Assembly: GCF_001524445.2 (NCBI RefSeq)
Contig: NZ_CP013417.1
Coordinates: 3,472,001-3,536,000 of the forward strand
Direction: 5' to 3'
Origin: Burkholderia savannae
Lineage (GTDB): Bacteria; Pseudomonadota; Gammaproteobacteria; Burkholderiales; Burkholderiaceae
DNA length: 64,000 bases
A model generated the notes under the pieces. The model was not told where the DNA came from and made no database searches. It worked only from the letters and a program-made list of their open reading frames with translations. How positions within the stretch are numbered: the first letter of the stretch is position 1; each line of letters starts with the position of its first letter. Positions 25,237-34,822 of the stretch are shown one piece after another. Both the position numbers and the translations under genes were made by a program.

Positions 25237-26796
25237 ATGAATCCGCACATCCGACTCGTCGATCTTCTCGACTCCGCCGCGACGCAGCGGCCCGACGGCA
25301 TCGCGATCGCCGATCCGCGGCGGCGCGTGCGCTACGCGCAGCTCGCGGCCGACGTGCGCCGCGTCGCCGCCGCGCTCGCCGCGTCCGGCATCGAGCCGGG
25401 CGAGCGCGTCGCGACCTACGCGCCGAAAGCGTACGAAACGATCGTGACGATGCTCGCCGCGAATCTCGCGGGCGCGATCATCGTGCCGATCAATCCGCAG
25501 CTGCGCGACCATCAGGTGCTGCACATCCTCGCCGACAGCGGCGCGCGCCTGCTCGTCACCACCGCGCCGCGCCTCGCGCGGCTCGCGGCGCGGCCGGCCG
25601 CGCTCGTCTGCTGGCGGGTCGACGACGTCGCCGCGCTGCCCGACGCGAACGACTACGCGGGCCACGCGCTCGCCGTCGATTCCGATCCGGCCGCGATCCT
25701 CTATACGTCCGGGTCGACCGGGCGCCCGAAGGGCGTCGTGCTGTCGCACCGCAATCTGACGGCGGGCGCCGAGAGCGTCGCCGCCTACCAGCGGCTCGCA
25801 CACGACGACGTGATCCTCGGCGCGCTGCCGCTCAGCTTCGACGCGGGCCTGAGCCAGCTGACGAGCGCGCTCGCCGCGCACGCGTGCTACGCGCCGCTCG
25901 ACTTCCTGCGCGCCGAAGAAGTGCCCGCGTGGTGCGCGCAGGTCGGCGTCACGTCGATCACCGGCGTGCCGCCGTTGTGGATGCAGCTCGCCGCGCTCGC
26001 GTGGCCCGACGGCCCGCGCCTTGCCGTGCGCCGCTTCGCGAACACGGGCGGCACGATGCCGGCGCCGCTCCTCGAACGGCTGCGGCGGGTCTTTCCGAAC
26101 GCCGCGCCGTATCTGATGTACGGCCTCACCGAGGCGTTCCGCTCGACGTACCTGCCGCCCGACGAGGCCGCGGCGCGCCCCGGCTCGATCGGCAAGGCCG
26201 TGCCGAACGCGCAGATCCTCGTGCTGCGCGCCGATGGCAGCGAGTGCGACGCCGACGAGCCGGGCGAGCTCGTGCATCGCGGCGCGTTCGTGACGCTCGG
26301 CTACTGGAACGCGCCCGAGCTCACCGCGCAGCGCTTCCGGCCGCTGCCGCACGCGCGCCATCCCGTCTCGCTCGCCGACGTCGCGGTGTGGTCCGGCGAC
26401 ATCGTGAAGCGCGACGCGGACGGCTTTCTCTACTTCGTGTCGCGCGCCGACGAGATGATCAAGACGTCCGGCTATCGCGTGAGCCCGACCGAGATCGAAG
26501 AGATCCTGTTCGAGTGCGCGCAGACGCTCGAAGCCGTCGCGTTCGGCGTGCCGCATCCGACGCTCGGCCAGGCGATCGTCGCATGCGTGTACGGCCGCGG
26601 CGATCCCGCGCAATGCCGGCAGGCGCTGATGCAGGCGTGCCGCGCGCGGCTGCCGTCGTACATGGTGCCGCAGCACATCGACGTCGCCGGCGCGCCGCTG
26701 CCGCGCAACCCCAACGGCAAGATCGACAGGCCGCTGCTGAAAAGCGGCCACCTGTCGCGTTTCGACGTCGAGCCGCGCGCGGCCGCGCTCGGCTGA
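25237..26796 (+). CDS. AMP-dependent acyl or aminoacyl ligase
   Basis: This 519-residue adenylating enzyme has ILYTSGSTGRPKGVVLSHRN (A3), YLMYGLTEAFRSTYLPP (A5), VAVWSGDIVKRDADGFL (A7), IKTSGYRVSPTEIEE (A8) and PRNPNGKIDR with the catalytic Lys (A10). It is a normal-length class I enzyme, distinct from the FAAL at 17332, so two separate acids are activated in this pathway. No carrier or condensation domain is fused. The substrate cannot be read from sequence. Confidence 0.9.
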   Translation: MNPHIRLVDLLDSAATQRPDGIAIADPRRRVRYAQLAADVRRVAAALAASGIEPGERVATYAPKAYETIVTMLAANLAGAIIVPINPQLRDHQVLHILADSGARLLVTTAPRLARLAARPAALVCWRVDDVAALPDANDYAGHALAVDSDPAAILYTSGSTGRPKGVVLSHRNLTAGAESVAAYQRLAHDDVILGALPLSFDAGLSQLTSALAAHACYAPLDFLRAEEVPAWCAQVGVTSITGVPPLWMQLAALAWPDGPRLAVRRFANTGGTMPAPLLERLRRVFPNAAPYLMYGLTEAFRSTYLPPDEAAARPGSIGKAVPNAQILVLRADGSECDADEPGELVHRGAFVTLGYWNAPELTAQRFRPLPHARHPVSLADVAVWSGDIVKRDADGFLYFVSRADEMIKTSGYRVSPTEIEEILFECAQTLEAVAFGVPHPTLGQAIVACVYGRGDPAQCRQALMQACRARLPSYMVPQHIDVAGAPLPRNPNGKIDRPLLKSGHLSRFDVEPRAAALG

Positions 26797-26813
26797 ATCA
26801 GGTGACCAAGACC

Positions 26814-27902
26814 ATGCTCACGATCCATCACACCGCCATCCGGCAGCCGTCCCGCCAAACGGTCGACGCGGCGCAGGCGGCCGGCCGCTATCGCTACGAC
26901 GGCCGGCTCACGCCGAGCGCGATCCGCTTCGCGATGCCGTACGAACGGCTCGACTACGACGCGGACGCGTTCGCGCATCTGTCGCGCTCCACGCCCGCGT
27001 CGCTGCCCGTCGAGACGGACGGGCTGACGCTGTCGGATCTCGCGCTCGCGGCCGTGCGCGACGTCGTCGACGCGGCGGGCCCGAGCGCGCGCGAGTCGAT
27101 CTCGCACATCGTCGTCGCGCAGGCGTCGCTCAACGAGCAGGCGGGCGAATCCGTCGCCGGCCGGATGCAGCATGCGCTCGAACTGAAGCACGTCGTGCCG
27201 TTCGCGCTCGGCCAGTGCGGCACGCTCGGCTTCTATACGGCGCTGCCGCTCGCGAGCGGCCTGCTGCGGCACGGCGGCCGAATGCTGTTCGTCGCCGCGG
27301 ACAAATGGGTATATCCGTTTCTGCGCGCGTACGGCGACTTCGTCGCATACGGCGACGGCGCCGCCGCGCTCCTGCTGAGCGACACCGATGCGGACGACGG
27401 CGGCGGCAGCGCCGAAAGAGACGGCGAAAGCGACGGCGGAGAAGGCAGCGGCAGCAACGGCGGCGCGCGCGTGCTCGGCCACGCGCTCGCACACGGCGAC
27501 GCGATCGCCGATCCGTGGGCGCGGCGGCCCGCCGAGCTCGAACGCGCGCTGATCGCGCCGACCGTCGACGCGGCGCGCGCGGCGCTCGGCGACGCGGGCG
27601 TCGACGCCGCGCAAATCGACTGCTTCGCGCCGAGCGGCTTCGGCTCGTCGTTTCGCACGGCGCTCGCGCACGCGCTCGCGATTCCCCCTTCGCGTCTGCA
27701 AACGCGCGACGGCGCCGAGCATCTGTCCACCGCCGATACGCCGCGCGCGCTCGCGCGGGCGCAGGCGTCGCTCGCGCCCGGCGAGCGGCGGCTCGCGCTC
27801 TTTTGCGACACCGCGCTCGCGGGCGGCGCCGGCGCGCTCGTTGCCGAGCTGCGCGGCGCGCACGCGGCGCCCCCGTCCACCCGAACCCGGTATCCGTCAT
27901 GA
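26814..27902 (+). CDS. KASIII-like condensing enzyme 2, altered active site
   Basis: The 362-residue protein keeps the nucleophile Cys (PFALGQCGTLGFYTAL). The His of the canonical triad is missing (CFAPSGFGSSFRTAL), and the Asn position reads AEHLSTADTPRAL. An Asp/Ser/Gly-rich insertion (about 195-220, GGGSAERDGESDGGEGSG) is probably a surface loop. Such proteins are often acyltransferases rather than decarboxylating ketosynthases. A GTG at 26802 is an alternative start. The stop overlaps the next start (ATGA). Confidence 0.8.
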   Translation: MLTIHHTAIRQPSRQTVDAAQAAGRYRYDGRLTPSAIRFAMPYERLDYDADAFAHLSRSTPASLPVETDGLTLSDLALAAVRDVVDAAGPSARESISHIVVAQASLNEQAGESVAGRMQHALELKHVVPFALGQCGTLGFYTALPLASGLLRHGGRMLFVAADKWVYPFLRAYGDFVAYGDGAAALLLSDTDADDGGGSAERDGESDGGEGSGSNGGARVLGHALAHGDAIADPWARRPAELERALIAPTVDAARAALGDAGVDAAQIDCFAPSGFGSSFRTALAHALAIPPSRLQTRDGAEHLSTADTPRALARAQASLAPGERRLALFCDTALAGGAGALVAELRGAHAAPPSTRTRYPS

Positions 27903-29770
27903 GCGCCTATCAAGTCAGCCTGCGCGAACTGCGCTTCTTTCTCTGGGAACTGTTCGACGCCGAAACGGCGTTCCTCTCGCACGCGCCGTACCGAACGCAC
28001 GACCGCGCTTACTACGACCGCCTCCTCGAGCGCGCGCGCGACTTCGCGCTCGAGATCGGCGAGAGCTATCGCGCGAGCGACATCGAATCGTGCTCGCTGC
28101 GCGAGGACGGCACGGTGCGCATCCCCGCCGATTTCCACGCGCTGTGGCCGCGCTTTCGCGACGAATGGGCGGGCCTGCTGTTCGACCGCCACTCGGCCGA
28201 GGCGGGCGACGCGCCGCACGCGGACGTGCCGATGGTCGTCAAGCAAGTGGTGTTCGAAATGCTGATGGGCGCGAACCCGTCGTTCATGACGTACGGCGGC
28301 TTCACGCATCCGGCCTGCAAGCTGCTGACGCTGCACGGCACGCCCGGGCAGAAGGCGCTGCGCAAGCCGCTCTTGCGCTACGACTGGGACGCATGCTTCT
28401 GCGCGACCGAGCCGCAGGCGGGCTCCGACATGACGGCCGTGCGCACGGCCGCGACGCCGCTCGGCGACGACGTCTACGCGGTGACGGGCGAGAAGGTCTA
28501 CATCTCGGCCGGCATGCACGACCTGACCGAGAACACGCTGTATTTCGTTCTCGGCCGCATCGGCTCGGCGGCGCCCGGCTCGTTCTCGCTGTCGTGCCTG
28601 ATCGTGCCGCGCTTCTGGCGCAACGAGGCGACGGGCGAGCTCGAACCGAATCACGTCGAATGCGTCGCGGTGCCGCGCAAGATGGGATTGAACGGCTGCG
28701 CGAACACGCATCTCGTGTTCGGCCGAAGCGGCACGACGCGCGCGCATCTGCTCGGCAACCGCAGGAACGTCGGCCTGCTGCAGCTCGTGCCGCTGATGAA
28801 CCAGGCGCGCATGGGCACGGGGCTATTCGGAATCGGCGTCGCGTCGAGCGCGTATCTGCAGTCCGTGTCGTACGCGCGCCGCCGCGTGCAGGGCCGGCGG
28901 ATCGACGCCGCGTCGGACGCCGCCGCGCCGCGCGTGCGCATCGTCGAGCACGGCGACGTGCAGCGGATGCTGCTCGACATGAAGGCGCGCGTCGAAGGAT
29001 GCCGCGGCCTGCTCGGCAAGCTGACCGCGGCCGCGACGCGCGCGGCGATCCTCGAGGCGACGCCCGGCGCGGACCCGGCCGATATCGAGCGCGAGCGCAA
29101 GCTGCAACTGCTGCTCACGCCGATCTGCAAGGCGTTCATCTCCGATCAGGCGTGGCGCATCTGCGAGACCGCGATCCAGGTGCACGGCGGCGTCGGCTAC
29201 ACGGACGCGAGCCCCGTCGAGCAGAACGCGCGCGACGTGAAGATCCTGTCGATCTGGGAAGGCACGAACTACATCCAGGCGCAGGATCTCGTGCGCGAGA
29301 AGCTCGGCTTCGGCCGCAAGCCGCTGTTGCTGCGCTATTTCCGCGACGCGCTCGATGCGGGCCTTTCGCGCATCGAGCCCGATGCGCCCGAATCGTTCGC
29401 CGGGTGGTTCGCGCAGCTGCGCGACGCCGCCGACGCGCTCGAGCGTGCGCTCGCGTCGATCGCGCGCGCGGTGCAGGACGGCCACATGCACGCGAGCAGC
29501 CAGGTCTACACGCGCTTTCTCGAGATGTTCGGGCTCGTCGCGTCGGCATGGTCGCTGCTCGAAGCTGCTTGCGTCTCCGAGCGCCGCCTCGCGCAGGGCG
29601 CGGTCGCGGCCGACGCCGCGCAAGCCGCGTTCTATCGCGGCAAGGCGAAGGCCGCCCGCTACTGCTTCGCGAACCTGCTTCCGCTCGCCGCCCAGCACGC
29701 CGCCGCGATCGATGCGCTGCCGGACATCGCGTGCGCGATCACCGCCGAAGAACTCGCCGAGGTCGAATGA
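27899..29770 (+). CDS. Acyl-CoA dehydrogenase family flavoprotein
   Basis: This 623-residue protein has a complete acyl-CoA dehydrogenase core: CATEPQAGSDMTAVRT, VTGEKVYISAG, GFGTGLFGIG-like FAD region, IQVHGGVGYTDASPVEQNAR and SIWEGTNYIQAQDLV, with the catalytic Glu in WEGTN. It has extended N- and C-termini like FadE/DmdC-type enzymes. It would introduce an alpha,beta double bond into an acyl thioester, on CoA or the carrier protein. One base separates its stop from the next ATG. Confidence 0.9.
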   Translation: MSAYQVSLRELRFFLWELFDAETAFLSHAPYRTHDRAYYDRLLERARDFALEIGESYRASDIESCSLREDGTVRIPADFHALWPRFRDEWAGLLFDRHSAEAGDAPHADVPMVVKQVVFEMLMGANPSFMTYGGFTHPACKLLTLHGTPGQKALRKPLLRYDWDACFCATEPQAGSDMTAVRTAATPLGDDVYAVTGEKVYISAGMHDLTENTLYFVLGRIGSAAPGSFSLSCLIVPRFWRNEATGELEPNHVECVAVPRKMGLNGCANTHLVFGRSGTTRAHLLGNRRNVGLLQLVPLMNQARMGTGLFGIGVASSAYLQSVSYARRRVQGRRIDAASDAAAPRVRIVEHGDVQRMLLDMKARVEGCRGLLGKLTAAATRAAILEATPGADPADIERERKLQLLLTPICKAFISDQAWRICETAIQVHGGVGYTDASPVEQNARDVKILSIWEGTNYIQAQDLVREKLGFGRKPLLLRYFRDALDAGLSRIEPDAPESFAGWFAQLRDAADALERALASIARAVQDGHMHASSQVYTRFLEMFGLVASAWSLLEAACVSERRLAQGAVAADAAQAAFYRGKAKAARYCFANLLPLAAQHAAAIDALPDIACAITAEELAEVE

Positions 29771-29771
29771 C

Positions 29772-30923
29772 ATGGGACTCGCACCTGAGCTGCTGAAACG
29801 GCCGGCCACCCGCTATCGCGGCACCGACATCGACGGCGTGACCCTCGATCCCGAAGGACTATGGGTGCGCGAGCGCAACCTGAACGATCTGATCGGCGCG
29901 GTCTCGTTCGAGGACGCGCTCTGGCACCTGTGGTTCGAGCGGCTGCCCACGCCGTCCGAAAGCGCGGCGCTGCGCGCGCGGCTCGCGCAGTACGGCGCGC
30001 GCTTCGCGCGCGGCAACCTGTCGACGGCCGCCGCCGCGAGCGTCGCGCAAACGGGCGTGGAGATGGTGTTCGCCGCCGCGACCGGCTTGCTGCGCGACAT
30101 CGAGCGGCCGCCGTTCGACGACGCCGTCGCGGCCGGCTGGGGCGCGGATTTCGACACGCTGCTCGGCTGCCTCGCGGGCGCGCCGTACCTGATGCGCGCG
30201 GCGCTCGGCCAATCAGGCGTCGACGATCCCGGCACGAGCCACGCGGCGCGCGTGCTGCGCGCGGCAGGCGCGAGCGGCGCCGGCTCGCCGCACGCCGAGC
30301 GCGTGATCGACGCGCTCCTCGTCGCGTGGCACGGCGGCTTCGGCTACGTGACGCCGACCGTGCTCGTGCCGCGCTGCGCGATCGGCACCGGCGTGTCGCT
30401 GTCGCAAGCGATCGCGGCGGGCTTCATGTCGAGCGGCCCGAATCACGTCGGCGCTGCGCGCAACGCGATGCAGTGGCTGCTCGCCGTCGCGCGGCGGATC
30501 GACGAGGAACCGGCCGGGCTCGACGCCGCCGTGCGGCACGCGATCGATCGCGTGCTCGACGAATCCGGCGCGCTGCTCGCGGGCTTCGGCCATCCGCTCT
30601 TCGAAGCGGACCCGCGCCCGCCGCGCATTCGCGCGCTCTTCGCGGAGTGGGGCTTCGGCGGGCGCTACGTCGACATGTTCGACGTGGCGTGCGACCAGGC
30701 GCTGCGGCGCAAGAGCCTGAAGCCGAACATCGATTTCGCGACGGGCGCGGCGCTCCTCGACCTCGGCATCGCCGAGCCGCAATGGGGAATCGGCGTCGGC
30801 CTGAGCGCGCGGATCGCCGCAATGGCCGCGCACGCGGTCGAACGCCGCCGCCGGCCCGCGTTCGGCGCGAACAGCGCGACCGCCCGCCGGATGCTCGCGG
30901 CCGTCCCCGTGGGCTGGCTGTAG
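29772..30923 (+). CDS. Citrate synthase/citryl-CoA lyase family protein
   Basis: This 383-residue protein keeps the three catalytic positions of citrate synthase: His in SSGPNHVGAARNAM, His in GFGHPLFEADPRPP and Asp in KPNIDFATGA. It lacks the long N-terminal region of respiratory citrate synthase, and the conserved HGG motif appears as WHGGFGYVTPT. In a secondary-metabolite operon it may join an acyl thioester to oxaloacetate or another keto acid, or cleave such a product. It is followed by 40 bases and then the methyltransferase gene. Confidence 0.82.
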   Translation: MGLAPELLKRPATRYRGTDIDGVTLDPEGLWVRERNLNDLIGAVSFEDALWHLWFERLPTPSESAALRARLAQYGARFARGNLSTAAAASVAQTGVEMVFAAATGLLRDIERPPFDDAVAAGWGADFDTLLGCLAGAPYLMRAALGQSGVDDPGTSHAARVLRAAGASGAGSPHAERVIDALLVAWHGGFGYVTPTVLVPRCAIGTGVSLSQAIAAGFMSSGPNHVGAARNAMQWLLAVARRIDEEPAGLDAAVRHAIDRVLDESGALLAGFGHPLFEADPRPPRIRALFAEWGFGGRYVDMFDVACDQALRRKSLKPNIDFATGAALLDLGIAEPQWGIGVGLSARIAAMAAHAVERRRRPAFGANSATARRMLAAVPVGWL

Positions 30924-30963
30924 CGCCCTTTCTCAACCGCTGGCGATTCAAGGAGAGTCCGAC

Positions 30964-31629
30964 ATGCTGCTCAAGAATCTGCGCCCCGCCGACGATTACG
31001 ATCGCTTCGCGACCGAGGCGCTCGCGCCGTGGGACGCGCTGTTCATCGCGCGCATCCGCGACCTCGCACGCGCGCTGCCGCCCGGCACGCTCGCCGACAT
31101 CGGCACGGCCACGGCCGTCGTGCCGGTGCGGCTCGCGGCCGACCCGTCGATGGCGCACTGGCGCTTCGTCGGCGTCGATCTCGATCCCGCGATGCTCGAC
31201 GAAGGCGTGCCGCGCATCGCGCGGCTCGGCCTCGCGGAGCGCGTCGAGCTGAAGCTCGGCGACGCGCTCGCGCTGCCGTTCGACGACGCGTCGCTCGCGA
31301 TGGCCGTCAGCCGCGCGACGCTGCATCACCTGCCGGACAAGGCGCTGAGCCTGACCGAGATGTTCCGCGCGCTGCGCCCGGGCGGCGTCGGCGTCGTGCA
31401 CGACATGCGCCGCGACGCGCCGCCCGCGCTGCTCGAGCGCTTCACGCAGATGCGCGCGGCCGCGAACTATCCGCCGACGCATCTCGAGGAAAAGCTCACG
31501 CTCGCCGAGGCGCGCGCGCTCGTCGCGGCCGCCGGCCTCGCCGGCCACGCGAGCGTGACGAGCCCGCCGTTCGGCCTGGGCGCGCTCGGCTTCGAGATTC
31601 TGCTCACCAAACCGGGGCTGCCGTCATGA
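30964..31629 (+). CDS. SAM-dependent methyltransferase
   Basis: The 221-residue class I methyltransferase shows motif I as LADIGTATAVVPVRLA (Gly-poor compared with the usual GxGxG), the acidic end of strand 2 in FVGVDLDPAMLDEG, motif II/III in GDALALPFDDASLAMAVSR and LRPGGVGVVHDMRRD. AAGGAGAG lies before ATG 30964. Substrate unknown. Its stop overlaps the next start codon (ATGA). Confidence 0.85.
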   Translation: MLLKNLRPADDYDRFATEALAPWDALFIARIRDLARALPPGTLADIGTATAVVPVRLAADPSMAHWRFVGVDLDPAMLDEGVPRIARLGLAERVELKLGDALALPFDDASLAMAVSRATLHHLPDKALSLTEMFRALRPGGVGVVHDMRRDAPPALLERFTQMRAAANYPPTHLEEKLTLAEARALVAAAGLAGHASVTSPPFGLGALGFEILLTKPGLPS

Positions 31630-32693
31630 GCGAGATCCAGGATTCGATCACCTTCCAGAACGCGTCGGCGCTGAAGGCGCAGGCGCGGCTCGGCCGCGGC
31701 GTGCTGTGCGGCTTCAGGAGCGAACGCGCGCTGCTGCCGCTCGTCATCACGCCGCACGACGGCGGCGCGCTCGCCGCCGAGCGCGCCGCGGCGCTCGCGT
31801 GGTTCGACGCGCATCGCGCGGACTTCGACGCACTGCTGCTCGAGCACGGCGGCCTCCTGCTGCGCGGCTTCGCGGTGCCGGACACGCACGCGTTCCGCGC
31901 GATGACCGATCTCTATGCGCCGCACGCGTTCGGCTACATCGCGGGCGCGTCGCCGCGCAAGGCGATCGACGGCAACGTGTACGAATCGACGCAGCTGCCC
32001 GCGCCGTTCAAGCTGAGCCTGCATCAGGAGAAGGCGTACATGTCGCGCTATCCGCGACTCATCTCGTTCTACTGCCGGCAGGCCGCGCCCGTCGGCGGGG
32101 AGACGCCGCTGTCGGACATGCGCGCCGTCACGCGCCGCCTGCCCGCGCGCACGCTCGAGCGGTTCCGCAGCAAGGGCGTGATGTACCGGCGCAATTTCTC
32201 GGCGAAGCCGATGCCCACGCATTTCAACCAGTTCTACCGGCGCTGGCAGGACGCGTTCATGACCGACGAGCGCGCCGAGGTCGAATCGCTGTGCCGCGCG
32301 ACGCAGCTCGAATTCGAGTGGCTGCCGGACGGCAGCATCACGGTCACGCATGTCGGCCCGGCGACGGTCGCGCATCCGCGCACGGGCGAGGAGGTCTGGT
32401 TCAACCACGCGAGCACGCAGCACATCAACGCGCGCGTCGTGCATCCGACCATCCTGCGCGCGCTGCAATCGTTCTACAAGACACGCGCCGCGCTGCCGTA
32501 CGACATCCGCTACGGCGACGGATCGCCGATGCCCGCCGAGGACCTCGATCCCGTCTACGACGCGATCGACGCCGAGGAAACCGCGTTTCGCTGGCACGAG
32601 CAGGACGTGCTGCTGCTTGACAACATCCTCGTCGCGCACGGGCGCAACCCGTTCAGCGGCCCGCGCGACATCCAGGTCGCGATGATGGATTGA
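31626..32693 (+). CDS. TauD/SyrP-type Fe(II)/2-oxoglutarate dioxygenase
   Basis: The 355-residue protein has the TauD/clavaminate-synthase fold signature. Metal ligands appear as HxE in SLHQEKAYMSRYPRL and a distal His in LLDNILVAHGRNPFSG, with the 2-oxoglutarate Arg in GPRDIQVAM. YYESTQ-like and FYCRQAAPVGGETPLSD segments fit SyrP/AsnO relatives that hydroxylate carrier-bound amino acids. Hydroxylation or desaturation of an amino-acid moiety is the likeliest role. Confidence 0.86.
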   Translation: MSEIQDSITFQNASALKAQARLGRGVLCGFRSERALLPLVITPHDGGALAAERAAALAWFDAHRADFDALLLEHGGLLLRGFAVPDTHAFRAMTDLYAPHAFGYIAGASPRKAIDGNVYESTQLPAPFKLSLHQEKAYMSRYPRLISFYCRQAAPVGGETPLSDMRAVTRRLPARTLERFRSKGVMYRRNFSAKPMPTHFNQFYRRWQDAFMTDERAEVESLCRATQLEFEWLPDGSITVTHVGPATVAHPRTGEEVWFNHASTQHINARVVHPTILRALQSFYKTRAALPYDIRYGDGSPMPAEDLDPVYDAIDAEETAFRWHEQDVLLLDNILVAHGRNPFSGPRDIQVAMMD

Positions 32694-32698
32694 ATGCG

Positions 32699-33712
32699 AT
32701 GAACCCTGTTCCGTTTCCGGCCGTCGAGGCCGCTCAAGCCGACGGCGCCGCCAACGCCGCCGCCGCCGGCCCGCTCGAACGCGAAGCGGCGCCGAGCCGA
32801 GCGGCCAGCGCGCTCGCCGCGCGCCGCATCGACGTGAAGGCGGGCGACTTCGCGTTCCACGCGACCGATATCGCCTTTCGCGCGGGCGCGCTGACGGCGA
32901 TCGTCGGGCCGAATGGGTCCGGCAAGAGCACGCTGCTCGAGGCGCTGTTCGGCTTTCGCCGCGCGCGGCTCGAGGGCGCGACGATCCTCGGCGTGCCGGC
33001 CGCGCGATTCATGCGCGACACGCGCGAGCTGCGGCGCTTCGGCGCGCAATTGCAGCGCGTCGAATACGCGGAGCACGCGCGCGTCGACGAGATCCTCGCC
33101 GTGCATCGCGCGCTGTACCGCAAGCAGGACGCCGCGGTCGCGCGGGCGCTCGCGATCGACGAGCTGCGCGCGAAGCCGTACAGCGGGCTGTCGAAGGGCC
33201 AGAGGCAACGGCTCGATCTGTTCATCGCGTTCGCGCATCGCCCGGCGCTCGTCGCGCTCGACGAGCCGTTCACGGGCCTCGACCGCACGATGACGCGCAG
33301 CGTGCTCGACCTGCTGCGCGGCCCGCTCGCAGGCATCACGGTCGTGATGATCTGCCACGCGGGCGAGGAGCTCGCCATCGCCGACGACGTGCTGTGGGTG
33401 CGCGACGGCGCGCTGCGCTATCAGGGCGGCAAGGACGCGCTCAAGCGGCGTCTGGTCGGCGAATTTCGCGCGCTGATCCACGTCGACGACGACGCGCAGG
33501 CGGACCGCGTGCGCGCGGTGCTCGCGCGGGACGCGCACGTGCAGCGCATCGTCGCGCCGGCGCCGCGGCAGATCGGCGCGTTCGGCCGCGCGGGGCTCGA
33601 TCGCACGCTGCGCGCGCTGATGGAGACGGCGGGCATCCGGCACTTCGAATTCGCGCCGACCGACGAGGGCGATCTGCTGCGCGCGTGCACCGAAGGAGCG
33701 ACGGATGCTTAA
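32699..33712 (+). CDS. ABC transporter ATP-binding protein (export)
   Basis: The 337-residue protein has Walker A GPNGSGKST, signature YSGLSKGQRQRL, Walker B LVALDEPFTGLD and a switch His in VMICHAG. An N-terminal Ala/Glu-rich tail precedes the domain, and about 100 extra residues follow it, as in ABC-2 exporters. ATG 32699 is preferred to a TTG at 32690. It overlaps the permease gene by 8 bases, so the two form one transporter, probably exporting the product. Confidence 0.9.
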   Translation: MNPVPFPAVEAAQADGAANAAAAGPLEREAAPSRAASALAARRIDVKAGDFAFHATDIAFRAGALTAIVGPNGSGKSTLLEALFGFRRARLEGATILGVPAARFMRDTRELRRFGAQLQRVEYAEHARVDEILAVHRALYRKQDAAVARALAIDELRAKPYSGLSKGQRQRLDLFIAFAHRPALVALDEPFTGLDRTMTRSVLDLLRGPLAGITVVMICHAGEELAIADDVLWVRDGALRYQGGKDALKRRLVGEFRALIHVDDDAQADRVRAVLARDAHVQRIVAPAPRQIGAFGRAGLDRTLRALMETAGIRHFEFAPTDEGDLLRACTEGATDA

Positions 33713-34796
33713 GGTCTTTCTGATCCTCACGCGCAATGAATTGCTCGGGCAATTGCGCAGCAAGGCGCGGCTCTTCTGGACGTTCGTCTTTCCGATCCTG
33801 CTGATGAGCGTGATGCTCGTCGCGTTCGGCAAGAGCAGCTCGCTCGGCGTCGTCGAGCTCGCGTTCGACGGCGACGCCGCCGCGCCGCAGGCGCGCGCGT
33901 GCCGCGCCGCGATCGAGGCCGCGTTCGCGGGCAACGGCACGGTCGGCGCCCGCGTGGTCGCGCCGAACGCGGCGGGCGCGGCGAGCGGCGATCGCGTGCG
34001 CGTGATCTGGCCCACGCGCGCGACCGATCCGGTGCGCGTCGCATACGACTTCAACGGCCCGCTCGCGGCGCGCGCCGCCGCGCGCACGATCGAGATCGCG
34101 CTCGTGCGCTGCGCGGCATCCGAGGCGGGCCTGCCCGCCGCGTACCGGGCCCGCTTCGAAAACGACGGCCATGCGCTCGCGCCGCTCGATTACGGCGAAT
34201 TCTTCGCGACCGGCATCCTGATCATGGCGTTCATGTCGGTCGGCGTCGTGTCGACCGCCACGACGATCGCGACGCTGCGCGAGCGCAACACGTTCAAGAT
34301 GTACGTGTGCTTTCCGGTGTCGCGCTTCGTGTTCCTCGCGTCGCTGATCGTGTCGCGCGTGCTTTTGATGCTCGCCGCGGCGGTGACGCTGATGCTCGCC
34401 GCGCGCTACCTGTTTCAGGTGCCGCTGCCGCTCTGGAGCGTGCGCGCGCTGCGCGCGATCCCGATCGTGCTGCTCGGCGCGGCGATGCTGCTGAGCCTCG
34501 GCACGCTGCTCGCGAGCCGCGCGCGGTCGGTCGCCGCGGCCGAGGCGTGGTGCAACCTGATCTATTTCCCGCTGCTGTTTTTCAGCGATCTGACGATCCC
34601 GCTGCGCGCCGCGCCGCACTGGCTGCGCGTCGTGCTGCTCGTTTTGCCGACCAACCAGTTCGCCGTCGCGCTGCGCGGCGTGTTCATCCGCGACATCGGC
34701 TATGCGCAGGCCGCGTGGCCGCTCGCCGTGGTCGCGGGCTGGACGCTCGCGTTCCTCGCCGGCGCCGCGCTGACGTTCCGCTGGCATCAAGACTGA
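33705..34796 (+). CDS. ABC-2 type transporter permease
   Basis: The 363-residue membrane protein has one N-terminal helix (FWTFVFPILLMSVMLVAFG), a large extracytoplasmic loop (about 45-160) and five C-terminal helices (for example FMSVGVVSTATTIATLRERN and FLASLIVSRVLLMLAAAVTL). This is the usual topology of ABC-2 exporters for lipids, antibiotics and siderophores. It pairs with the ATPase encoded just upstream. Confidence 0.88.
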   Translation: MLKVFLILTRNELLGQLRSKARLFWTFVFPILLMSVMLVAFGKSSSLGVVELAFDGDAAAPQARACRAAIEAAFAGNGTVGARVVAPNAAGAASGDRVRVIWPTRATDPVRVAYDFNGPLAARAAARTIEIALVRCAASEAGLPAAYRARFENDGHALAPLDYGEFFATGILIMAFMSVGVVSTATTIATLRERNTFKMYVCFPVSRFVFLASLIVSRVLLMLAAAVTLMLAARYLFQVPLPLWSVRALRAIPIVLLGAAMLLSLGTLLASRARSVAAAEAWCNLIYFPLLFFSDLTIPLRAAPHWLRVVLLVLPTNQFAVALRGVFIRDIGYAQAAWPLAVVAGWTLAFLAGAALTFRWHQD

Positions 34797-34822
34797 CACA
34801 CATCGAAGGAGGCCATTGCGTC

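Noticed and set aside
32690..32698. TTG start for the ABC ATPase
   Set aside because: The TTG lies inside the preceding stop region; ATG 32699 nine bases later is the more usual start.
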